From the NCBI GenBank assembly GCA_022824605.1, contig JAJDZO010000229.1, positions 1 through 6,621 of the forward strand: a DNA stretch of 6,621 bases, in the 5' to 3' direction. The first letter of the stretch is position 1. The number at the start of each line of letters is the position of its first letter. Source of the DNA: Acidimicrobiia bacterium. Its GTDB lineage: Bacteria > Actinomycetota > Acidimicrobiia > Acidimicrobiales > Aldehydirespiratoraceae. Below the pieces are notes generated by a model. The model did no database searches, was not told the origin of the DNA, and saw only the letters and a program-made list of their open reading frames with translations. A program made the position numbers and the translations under genes. This document shows, piece after piece, positions 1 through 5,820 of this stretch.

Positions 1-650
1 CCACCGTTCCCCTCCAGGACGTGGACGCGGCCATCGCAGAGATGGACCGCGCCGTCGACGAGCTCGGGTTCAAGGGGCTGCAGATCGGCGGCACGGTCGA
101 CGGCCACAACCTCGACGAGCCCCGCTTCCGGCCCTTCTGGCAGGCGGCGGCGGCCAAAGGCGTGCCCGTGATCCTGCATCCCAACGGCTACGAGGAGAGC
201 CAGCGCCTCGACGACTACTTCTTCGTCAACTGCATCGGCAATCCGCTCGAGACCACCGTGGCGGTGCACCGCATGGTGTTCTCCGGGCTGTTCGAGGAGC
301 TGCCCGATCTGAAGCTGGTGCTGCTGCACGGCGGGGGGTATGTGCCGTTCTACGCGGCCCGGGCCGATCACACCTGGGAGGTTCGCCCCGAGACCCGGAC
401 CCGGATCCCCGACCGCCCTCCCAGCCACTACTTCAAGCGCCTCTACTACGACACCATGGTGTTCCAGCCCCAGTACGTGAAGCACCTGATCGACGTGGTC
501 GGCTCCGAGCGGGTGATGATGGGCACCGACTTCCCCTTCGACATGGGCGAGACCGATCCGGTGGGCCTGATCGACCGGGTCGAGGGCCTCACCGAGGATG
601 AGCGCGTCGCGATCAAGGGTTCCAACGCGGCTCGCATCTTCGACCTGTAG
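1..650 (+). CDS. ACMSD-like amidohydrolase (amidohydrolase_2 family), 5'-truncated by the window edge
   Basis: This is the C-terminal part of a metal-dependent amidohydrolase_2 TIM-barrel enzyme, the family of ACMSD (aminocarboxymuconate semialdehyde decarboxylase), gamma-resorcylate decarboxylase and related cytosolic decarboxylases and hydrolases. The reading frame is open from base 3. Residues before the GTG at 21 (TVPLQD) already match the family, so that GTG is internal and the true start lies upstream. Visible site residues are the His of ILHPNG (codon 177-179, a metal ligand in ACMSD), the His of LLHGGG (327-329, catalytic in ACMSD) and the Asp of GTDFPF (528-530, a metal ligand). The N-terminal HxH metal motif would lie outside the window. 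The tail from HGGG through GTDFPF to the end resembles ACMSD closely, but family members act on many substrates, so the reaction is open. It ends with TAG. The next gene has its own promoter, so co-transcription is uncertain. Confidence 0.9.
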   Translation, partial: TVPLQDVDAAIAEMDRAVDELGFKGLQIGGTVDGHNLDEPRFRPFWQAAAAKGVPVILHPNGYEESQRLDDYFFVNCIGNPLETTVAVHRMVFSGLFEELPDLKLVLLHGGGYVPFYAARADHTWEVRPETRTRIPDRPPSHYFKRLYYDTMVFQPQYVKHLIDVVGSERVMMGTDFPFDMGETDPVGLIDRVEGLTEDERVAIKGSNAARIFDL

Positions 651-661
651 ACGCGGTCAAT

Positions 662-680
662 CGGCCCCCTGATAAGGCCG
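662..680 (+). other. Weak hairpin downstream of the amidohydrolase stop
   Basis: A 5-bp stem (CGGCC at 662-666 with GGCCG at 676-680) and a 9-nt loop lie 12 bases after the amidohydrolase stop. No T-run follows, only TTCACGTTG. It could be a feeble terminator or mRNA end, but a stem this short is expected by chance in GC-rich DNA. Confidence 0.2.
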
Positions 681-686
681 TTCACG

Positions 687-715
687 TTGAAATGAGACCT
701 GACATAATATATGAT
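687..715 (+). promoter_or_regulatory. Candidate sigma70-type promoter for the DRE-TIM gene and the downstream operon
   Basis: TTGAAA at 687-692 matches the -35 consensus at 5 of 6 positions. TATGAT at 710-715 matches the -10 consensus at 5 of 6, and the spacer is exactly 17 nt. The elements sit in the only clearly AT-rich stretch of an otherwise very GC-rich window. Predicted transcription starts near 722, giving a leader of about 26 nt before the ATG at 748. This is a sequence-based prediction. Confidence 0.6.
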
Positions 716-738
716 CGGCGCTCCGTCAGCTGCGCCGA
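715..738. promoter_or_regulatory. Inverted repeat over the predicted transcription start (possible operator)
   Basis: A perfect 7-bp inverted repeat: TCGGCGC at 715-721 and GCGCCGA at 732-738, separated by 10 nt, with arm centres 17 bp apart. The left arm begins at the last base of the -10 box and the right arm runs into the Shine-Dalgarno. If transcription starts near 722 the left arm is not in the mRNA, so a repressor site in DNA fits better than an RNA hairpin. No regulator gene is visible in the window. Confidence 0.35.
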
Positions 739-742
739 GGAG
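737..742 (+). promoter_or_regulatory. Ribosome binding site of the DRE-TIM gene
   Basis: GAGGAG lies 5 nt before the ATG at 748 and fixes that start. Its first two bases overlap the right arm of the inverted repeat. Confidence 0.75.
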
Positions 743-747
743 ACGAG

Positions 748-1971
748 ATGAGTTCATCGCAGACCCCGTGGATCACCGACAACTGGTTCTCCAGCCCCTG
801 GAACTACCTGCCAGAGGCCACCGGGGAGATGAACCTTCCCGCCACCCTCAAGGTGCACGACGTGACCCTGCGCGACGGCGAGCAGCAGGCCGGCGTGGAG
901 TTCACTGCCGATGAGAAGATGCGCATCGCCGAGTTGCTCAGCAACGCCGGGATCCACCGCATCGAAGCCGGTCTTCCCGCGGTGTCGCCCGCTGATGAGG
1001 AGGCCGTCCGCCGCATCGCCGCCGCCGGGCTCGACTCCGAGGTCTACGCGTTCTCGCGGTGCATGGTCGACGACGTCAAGTTGGCCATCGACTGCGGCGT
1101 CGGTGGCGTCGTCATGGAGGTGCCCTCCAGCCACCACCTGATCGCCAAGGGCTACCGCTGGCCGGTGGAGAGGGCGCTCGAGGCGTCCATCGAGGCCACC
1201 AACTTCGCCCATGAGCACGGCTTGAAGGTGACCTTCTTCCCGATCGACGCCACCCGGGCCGACATAGGCGAGTACCTCGACATGATGGAGCGGGTCGCCA
1301 CCGACGGCTACGTCGACGCGGTGGCCTTGGTGGACACCTTCGGCGTGCTGTCGCCCCACGCGGTGGCCTACTTCGTGCGCCAGACCCGCGACCGGCTCGG
1401 TGTGCCCATGGAGACCCACTTCCACATGGACTTCGGCATGGGCGTGGCCAACACCATCCTGGCTGTCACCGAGGGCGTGGAGGTCATCCAGACCACCGTC
1501 ACCGGCCTCGGCGAGCGCTCGGGCAACACGCCCACCGAGGAGACCATCCTGGCCCTGCTCACCATGTACGGGCTCGACACCGGCATCAAGACCGAGCACT
1601 TCACCGACATCTCCAAGCAGGTGCTGGAAATGGCGGGCGTGACCCAGCCGGGCAACCGCCCGGTGGTCGGCGAGCGCCTGTTCAACGTGGAGTCCGGCAT
1701 CATCGCGACCTGGGTACGCAACGTGGGCGACGAGGTCACCGAGGCCTTCCCGTTCCGCCCCGAACTGGTCGGTCAGGCCGCCCCCGAGATCGTGCTGGGC
1801 AAGGGCTCCGGCGTCGACTCGATCGCGGTGTGGCTCGAGCACAACGACATGTCCGCCGACGACGACGAGACGCTGGAGATCCTCGGCATCGTCAAGGCGA
1901 AGTCGCTGCAGAAGAAGGGGCTGCTCACCAACGACGAGTTCGTGGAGTGCGCCCGCAAAGTCATCAGCTAG
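748..1971 (+). CDS. DRE-TIM metallolyase, HMGL-like (isopropylmalate/homocitrate synthase-type)
   Basis: A 407-residue divalent-metal TIM-barrel enzyme of the pyruvate carboxyltransferase/HMGL-like family, whose members make or break C-C bonds in 2-oxo or acyl-CoA acids. The signature HDVTLRDGEQ is at residues 37-46 (D38 metal ligand, R42 catalytic in the family). HFHMDFG carries H224, H226 and D228, and GERSGN ends in N260; these complete the expected metal site. The barrel spans about residues 34-300. A roughly 100-residue C-terminal extension resembles the linker part of LeuA and homocitrate synthases (FNVESG, GKGSG), but the length leaves no room for the LeuA leucine-binding regulatory domain. 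Two oddities are a Trp-rich N-terminal segment (W8, W13, W18) and Met where the synthases usually have Asn in HxHND. The ATG follows a good Shine-Dalgarno. It is the first gene after the promoter. Synthase versus lyase and the substrate are not resolved. Confidence 0.9.
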   Translation: MSSSQTPWITDNWFSSPWNYLPEATGEMNLPATLKVHDVTLRDGEQQAGVEFTADEKMRIAELLSNAGIHRIEAGLPAVSPADEEAVRRIAAAGLDSEVYAFSRCMVDDVKLAIDCGVGGVVMEVPSSHHLIAKGYRWPVERALEASIEATNFAHEHGLKVTFFPIDATRADIGEYLDMMERVATDGYVDAVALVDTFGVLSPHAVAYFVRQTRDRLGVPMETHFHMDFGMGVANTILAVTEGVEVIQTTVTGLGERSGNTPTEETILALLTMYGLDTGIKTEHFTDISKQVLEMAGVTQPGNRPVVGERLFNVESGIIATWVRNVGDEVTEAFPFRPELVGQAAPEIVLGKGSGVDSIAVWLEHNDMSADDDETLEILGIVKAKSLQKKGLLTNDEFVECARKVIS

Positions 1972-1999
1972 GGCGAGCCGCTTCGAGCGGCACCCGCCC
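1971..1999 (+). other. Strong GC-rich hairpin between the DRE-TIM gene and the first M24 gene
   Basis: The outer arms GGGCG (1971-1975) and CGCCC (1995-1999) enclose an inner 6-bp stem GCCGCT (1977-1982) with AGCGGC (1986-1991) and a TCG loop. One base on the left and three on the right form an internal bulge. The first G is the last base of the stop codon. No T-run follows, so complete termination is unlikely. It may partly attenuate transcription or protect the upstream mRNA end. Confidence 0.5.
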
Positions 2000-2033
2000 G
2001 ACCCGACGAGCCGCCCCCGTTACCGGGAGCAGC

Positions 2034-2039
2034 AAGGAG
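2034..2039 (+). promoter_or_regulatory. Ribosome binding site of the first M24 gene
   Basis: AAGGAG lies 5 nt before the GTG at 2045 and supports that non-ATG start. A 4-bp hairpin (CCCG 2016-2019, CGGG 2024-2027) precedes it and is probably chance. Confidence 0.75.
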
Positions 2040-2044
2040 CAACA

Positions 2045-3283
2045 GTGAAGGAAGCATTCGGAGTCCTCGGGACCGACTGGCGGGAAGGGATCAATTGGCA
2101 GGAGGTGCGCGAGTGGCGCCTGCGGCGGGCTCGTGAGGCCATGCGGCGTCACGGCCTGGGGGCCATGCTGTTGATGTACGACGAGAACATCCGCTACGTG
2201 ACGTCCACCATGACGCCGGGCTGGAACCAGCTCAAGCCGGGTCTGCGCTACGCGGTGCTCATCGAGGGCCAGGAGCCGATCCTGTACGAGCAGGGCGACA
2301 TCGGTTACCACATCCGCGAGCACTCGCCGTGGATCCCCAAAGAGAACGTGCGCTACTCCTACGCCTGGATCAAGGGAGCGGCCGGCCCTGCGTCCACCGC
2401 CCAGGTCACCAAGTTCACCTCCGCGTTGATGAACGACCTCGAGGACGCCGGAGTCTCGGACCAGCCTCTCGGCGTGGACTTCATGGACCTCAACATGATC
2501 CGGGCCTTCGAGGAGCGCAACATCAACTGGGTGGACGGAATGACCCCGATGATGGAGGCCCGCGCCATCAAGAGCCCAAACGAGCAGAAGGCCATGCGCA
2601 TCGTCGGGTCGATCTGTGATGTCACCCACTACGAGTTCACCCAGTTCCTCAAGCCGGGGCTCACCGAGAACGAGGTCACCGCCTTCGGGATGGAGTACCT
2701 CTACAACTTCGCCGGCATGGAGAACGTCGAGGACGTCATCGTCTCCTCCGGCCCCAACGCCTGGCCGAACTGGCGCAACCACGGCGACCGCATCATCCGT
2801 CCCGGCGACCTGGTGATAATCGACCTCGCCGCACTCACCTGGAACGGCTTCAAGTCGTGCGTGTACCGCACCTACTGCGTGGGCGGCACCCCCACCGACG
2901 AGCAGAAGCAGTACTACGACCTGGCCAACAAGTGGTTGCAGGACTCCATCGAGGCCACCCGGCCCGGCGTCACCACCGCCGACATCGCCGCAGTTTGGCC
3001 CTCGGCCAAGGAGATCTGGGGCTACGAGGAGGAGGACGAGGCCGCGGCCAACCTCTGGGGCCACGGCCTCGGGCTGGCCCAATACGACCAGCCGGTGATC
3101 TCACGCATCTGGTCGCTGGACCACCCCCAGGAGATCCAGACCGGCATGGTCTTCGCGTTGGAGACTCAGCACGGCAAGCTGCACGAGTTCGGCGTGCGCC
3201 TCGAGGAGATGATGATCGTCAACGAGACCGGCGTGGAACTCATCTCTACGTTCCCCCTCGACGAGATCATCTGCGTCGGGTGA
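2045..3283 (+). CDS. M24-family pita-bread-fold protein (aminopeptidase P/creatinase superfamily), variant active site
   Basis: A 412-residue cytosolic-looking protein with a creatinase-type N-terminal domain (about 20-175, including DENIRYVTS at 46-54) and a C-terminal M24 domain (about 180-405). This superfamily includes Xaa-Pro peptidases, creatinase, ectoine hydrolase DoeA and DMSP lyase DddP, so it need not be a peptidase. Of the five usual metal ligands four are present: D260 (IIDLAAL), H340 (GHGLGL), E373 (ALET) and E387 (RLEE). The second Asp, normally in SDxTRT, is Cys272 (SCVYRT), and the loop from D260 is one residue longer than usual. The usual His-Glu of the HExP motif is Tyr347-Asp348 (YDQP). 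These changes argue against a standard dimetal aminopeptidase. Creatinase and DoeA are known to have lost ligands in this region. The GTG start has a clear Shine-Dalgarno. A second M24 gene follows two genes downstream. The substrate is unknown. Confidence 0.88.
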   Translation: MKEAFGVLGTDWREGINWQEVREWRLRRAREAMRRHGLGAMLLMYDENIRYVTSTMTPGWNQLKPGLRYAVLIEGQEPILYEQGDIGYHIREHSPWIPKENVRYSYAWIKGAAGPASTAQVTKFTSALMNDLEDAGVSDQPLGVDFMDLNMIRAFEERNINWVDGMTPMMEARAIKSPNEQKAMRIVGSICDVTHYEFTQFLKPGLTENEVTAFGMEYLYNFAGMENVEDVIVSSGPNAWPNWRNHGDRIIRPGDLVIIDLAALTWNGFKSCVYRTYCVGGTPTDEQKQYYDLANKWLQDSIEATRPGVTTADIAAVWPSAKEIWGYEEEDEAAANLWGHGLGLAQYDQPVISRIWSLDHPQEIQTGMVFALETQHGKLHEFGVRLEEMMIVNETGVELISTFPLDEIICVG

Positions 3284-3320
3284 GTTCCGGCGCGGCCGCC
3301 GTCCGGTTCAGCCCGGTTCG

Positions 3321-4952
3321 GTGAGCGCCGGCGTTTCTGCGGTGGGTGTGAACGACGGCGGGGCCCCGGCGCTGGTTCTGCCCCTGGGCCACCCGGCCGC
3401 GTCCGACGTGGCCGCGTCGGGTGCCAAGGGCGCGGGGCTGGCACGGGCCATGGCTGCGGGCTTCCCCGTGCCCGACGGCTTCGTGGTCTCTCCGGCAGCG
3501 TCGGCGCCCGCTCTGGCGCTCGCTGAGGCCCAGATGGACAGCCGGGGCTCCGGTGGCGCCCGGATGGCCATCATCGGTTGCGATCTCGGCGCGGAGTTGA
3601 CCGACGTGCTGGCCTCGGCTGCGGCGCGCCTGCCCGAACCGCTGATCGTGCGTTCCTCCAGTGTTCTTGAAGGCTCCGGCCAGTGGTCAGGCGCCTTCAC
3701 CTCGGTGCCGGAGGTCCGCCGCGACGAGATCGCCAAGGCGGCCAAGAGCGTGTGGGCCTCGTGCTACACGCTCGAAGCGCTGGAACGCTATGAAGGCGCC
3801 GGAATCGAGCCCGTCTCGGCACCGATGGGCCTGGTGGTGCAGCCCGAGATCGCCCCCGACTTCGGAGGGGCCGCGATGGTCTTTGCCGACGGGTCGGTGA
3901 GGGTCGACGCGGTCAAGGGATCGCCCCGTGACCTGATGGCCGGATGGTTGTCGGGCAGCCGGGCCGAGATCGTCGGCGGCGAGGTCGCGGGAAGCGATGC
4001 GGTGGAGCTGGTCGGCGCCGAGGGCTTGCTGGCGGTGGCCGAGATGGCGATGAGGGCCCGGCACGAGCTGGGCTGCAACCTGATCGAGTGGGTGATGGTG
4101 GAGGGGACGCCGCTGCTGTTGCAGGTTCAGCGCTCCCAGGCCGGCGCAGGCGCGGAGAGCCTCGAAGTGCCGGCCGCTCTCGGCCACCCCTTCGCGTTGG
4201 ACTTCGTGCGCCTGGCCCGCGAGTACCCGGGCTCGGTGGGCGAGGAGCTGGTGCTGGGATGGCTTCCACCGATGGGAGGTCGTCCGCTGAAGCCGGTCGA
4301 GCCTCCCGAAGGAATCGGCGTCGAAGAGCTGGCCGACGAGGCCCGAGCCCTTTCGCGCCGTCTGGTGGCCCAGGCGTGGGGTGTGGCCCCGCAGTCCGCC
4401 GACGAGGCCCACGCAAGGGCCATGAGCGTGCTCAGGCGCATGCGCAGCGACCGGCCCAACGAGTCGATAGAGGCGCTGCAGGCGTTGGCGCCGGTCGACG
4501 AGAGTTCGGCGGCCCGGCTGCTGGGCGTGGCCCGTCGGCTGATCGAGCAGACCCGCCCCGCGGGCCGCCAGGGCCTCGATCGGTGGGAACCGGTCCTCGC
4601 GGGCGTGGCCGCCCTGCAGGGCGAGGTCTACGCCGGCCGTGGAAGCTCCGGCGGTGTGGGGGCCGGTCGGCTCGTCTGGGTGGAGCACTCCAAACAGACC
4701 GACCATGTGCGGCCCCGAGACATCATCGTCACCCAGTATCCGCTGGCCAACCTGTCGCCGCTGCTGTTCGACGCGGCCGGGTTCGTCTCGCTGGGCGGCG
4801 CGCCCACCGCGCACCTCTTCGAGGTCGCCCGCTCGTTGACCGTGCCGGCCGTGGTCGACTGCCCGATAGGCGACATCGTGAGGAGCGGTCCGAGGCTGGG
4901 GATGCTCGACGGTGACGCCGGCCGGGTCGCCATCCTTCCCCACGATGGCTGA
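3321..4952 (+). CDS. ATP-grasp (PPDK_N) plus phospho-histidine swivel protein, PEP synthase/rifampin phosphotransferase-like
   Basis: A 543-residue protein in the order PPDK N-terminal ATP-binding domain (about 30-275), helical middle (about 280-430), PEP-utiliser mobile domain (about 435-540). GAKGAGLARAMAAGFPVPDG and VRSSS (R111) are typical of the ATP domain, and E256 and Q268 match PPDK E323 and Q335. In the mobile domain His498 (TAHLFEVAR) aligns with the phosphorylated His of TSHAAxxAR. There is no C-terminal PEP/pyruvate barrel, so true PEP synthase or PPDK activity is unlikely. The domain order is that of rifampin phosphotransferase (RPH), which moves the ATP beta-phosphate via His to a small molecule, but RPH is near 870 residues and this middle is much shorter. 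Two oddities are Gln270 where PPDK has Arg337, with an Arg next to it, and one extra residue before the His. The start is uncertain: GTG 3321 or 3348, neither with a clear Shine-Dalgarno. It overlaps the next gene. Confidence 0.82.
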   Translation: MSAGVSAVGVNDGGAPALVLPLGHPAASDVAASGAKGAGLARAMAAGFPVPDGFVVSPAASAPALALAEAQMDSRGSGGARMAIIGCDLGAELTDVLASAAARLPEPLIVRSSSVLEGSGQWSGAFTSVPEVRRDEIAKAAKSVWASCYTLEALERYEGAGIEPVSAPMGLVVQPEIAPDFGGAAMVFADGSVRVDAVKGSPRDLMAGWLSGSRAEIVGGEVAGSDAVELVGAEGLLAVAEMAMRARHELGCNLIEWVMVEGTPLLLQVQRSQAGAGAESLEVPAALGHPFALDFVRLAREYPGSVGEELVLGWLPPMGGRPLKPVEPPEGIGVEELADEARALSRRLVAQAWGVAPQSADEAHARAMSVLRRMRSDRPNESIEALQALAPVDESSAARLLGVARRLIEQTRPAGRQGLDRWEPVLAGVAALQGEVYAGRGSSGGVGAGRLVWVEHSKQTDHVRPRDIIVTQYPLANLSPLLFDAAGFVSLGGAPTAHLFEVARSLTVPAVVDCPIGDIVRSGPRLGMLDGDAGRVAILPHDG

Positions 4953-5820
4953 CAGCGGATCGAGGCTCGTCGTCGGGTTCGTCGGTCTTGGAGTGATGGG
5001 TGGGGCGATGAGCCGCCACGTCGCGGCCGCCGGCCATGAGGTGATCGGATTCGACGTGGATGCAGGCCGCGCCGCGGCTTTGGGGGTCGAGTCGGCGGAT
5101 TCGGCGGCCGCCGTCGCCGCCCAAGCCGACGTGGTGGTGCTGATATTGCCGACGGCGGAGGCACTGGATCAGGCGAGCCGGGCGCTGGCTTCCGGCGGCC
5201 GCCCCGGTCTGGTGGTGGTCGAGATGGGAACCTTCGACCTCGCAGCCAAGCAACAGGCCAGAGCGGTGCTCGAGAGCTGTGGCGCGGCTGTCCTCGATGC
5301 GCCGGTCAGCGGAACCGGCCTGCAGGCGGCCGACGCCACCCTCGTCGTCTATGCCAGCGGCGACCGGGATGCCTTCGACGTGGCCGAGCCTCTCCTTGGC
5401 TGCGTCGGCCGGCGCACCTTCTACCTCGGCGAGTTCGGCAACGGCTCGCGCATGAAGTACGTGGCCAACCTGCTGGTGTCGGTTCACACCCTGGCTGCCG
5501 CTGAGGCCCATCTGCTGGGTGCGGCCAGCGGCCTGGATCCCCAGGTGGTCCAGGAGGTGATCAGCGCGGGTGTCGGAACGTCGAAGATCTTCGACATCAG
5601 AGGGCCGATGATGGCCTCCGGGGTGTACGAGCCACCCTCGGCCCGGCTGGCCATCATCTGCAAGGACGCCGGAATCATCGACGCGCACGCCCGGTCCGTC
5701 GGCGCCTCGACCCCGTTGCTGAGTGCCGCTCTGCCCCAGTATCGCGAGGCGGTGGAGCGCGGCCTGGGCGATCTCGACGCGGCCGCCCTGCTCCAGCTCC
5801 TACAGGAAGCCTCGTCGTGA
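4945..5820 (+). CDS. 3-hydroxyisobutyrate dehydrogenase family (beta-hydroxyacid dehydrogenase) oxidoreductase
   Basis: A 291-residue NAD(P)-dependent beta-hydroxyacid dehydrogenase, the family of 3-hydroxyisobutyrate dehydrogenase and tartronate semialdehyde reductase. The Rossmann motif GLGVMGG gives G14, G16 and G19. Asp37 after the second strand (GFDVD) predicts NAD rather than NADP. The substrate motif DAPVSGTG carries S122, and the catalytic motif GNGSRMKYVAN carries K171 and N175. The C-terminal helical domain includes ICKDAG. I chose ATG 4945 because the length and catalytic residue numbers then match family norms. An in-frame GTG at 4912, with a loose purine-rich GGGGA 9 nt upstream, would add 11 residues. 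The ATG start overlaps the preceding stop by 8 bp (ATGGCTGA) and the stop overlaps the next start by 4 bp, implying translational coupling on both sides. It probably reduces or oxidises a beta-hydroxy acid intermediate of the pathway; the substrate cannot be read from sequence. Confidence 0.9.
   Translation: MADSGSRLVVGFVGLGVMGGAMSRHVAAAGHEVIGFDVDAGRAAALGVESADSAAAVAAQADVVVLILPTAEALDQASRALASGGRPGLVVVEMGTFDLAAKQQARAVLESCGAAVLDAPVSGTGLQAADATLVVYASGDRDAFDVAEPLLGCVGRRTFYLGEFGNGSRMKYVANLLVSVHTLAAAEAHLLGAASGLDPQVVQEVISAGVGTSKIFDIRGPMMASGVYEPPSARLAIICKDAGIIDAHARSVGASTPLLSAALPQYREAVERGLGDLDAAALLQLLQEASS
5804..5809 (+). promoter_or_regulatory. Ribosome binding site of the second M24 gene
   Basis: AGGAAG lies 7 nt before the GTG at 5817, inside the end of the dehydrogenase gene. 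It supports the GTGA stop-start overlap as the real start. Confidence 0.7.

Noticed and set aside
662..680. Intrinsic terminator after the amidohydrolase
   Set aside because: A 5-bp stem with a 9-nt loop and no T-run is not convincing; it is listed only as a weak hairpin.
703..708. CATAAT as an alternative -10 box
   Set aside because: Its spacing from TTGAAA is only 10 nt, whereas TATGAT at 710-715 has the ideal 17 nt.
446..757. Small minus-strand open frame across the 651-747 gap
   Set aside because: It reads through the predicted promoter and most of it is antisense to the amidohydrolase, with no visible support for a gene.
754..1842. Long minus-strand open frame opposite the DRE-TIM gene
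   Set aside because: Its translation is His/Val/Gly/Asp-rich with no recognisable motif, as expected for the antisense of a high-GC gene. The + strand frame has full family motifs.
1964..3082. Long minus-strand open frame opposite the first M24 gene
   Set aside because: Antisense shadow with low-complexity composition and no domain. The + strand M24 gene explains the region.
3303..3319. Direct repeat CCGGTTC (3303-3309 and 3313-3319) before the swivel-protein gene
   Set aside because: Only two short GC-rich copies, with no further units; chance is sufficient.
3687..4943. A 418-codon minus-strand open frame opposite the swivel-protein gene
   Set aside because: No motif is present and its composition is skewed to His, Arg and Gly. 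The + strand has ATP-grasp and phospho-His motifs throughout.
4729..5688. Minus-strand open frame across the swivel/dehydrogenase junction
   Set aside because: It spans two real genes on the other strand and has no family signature.
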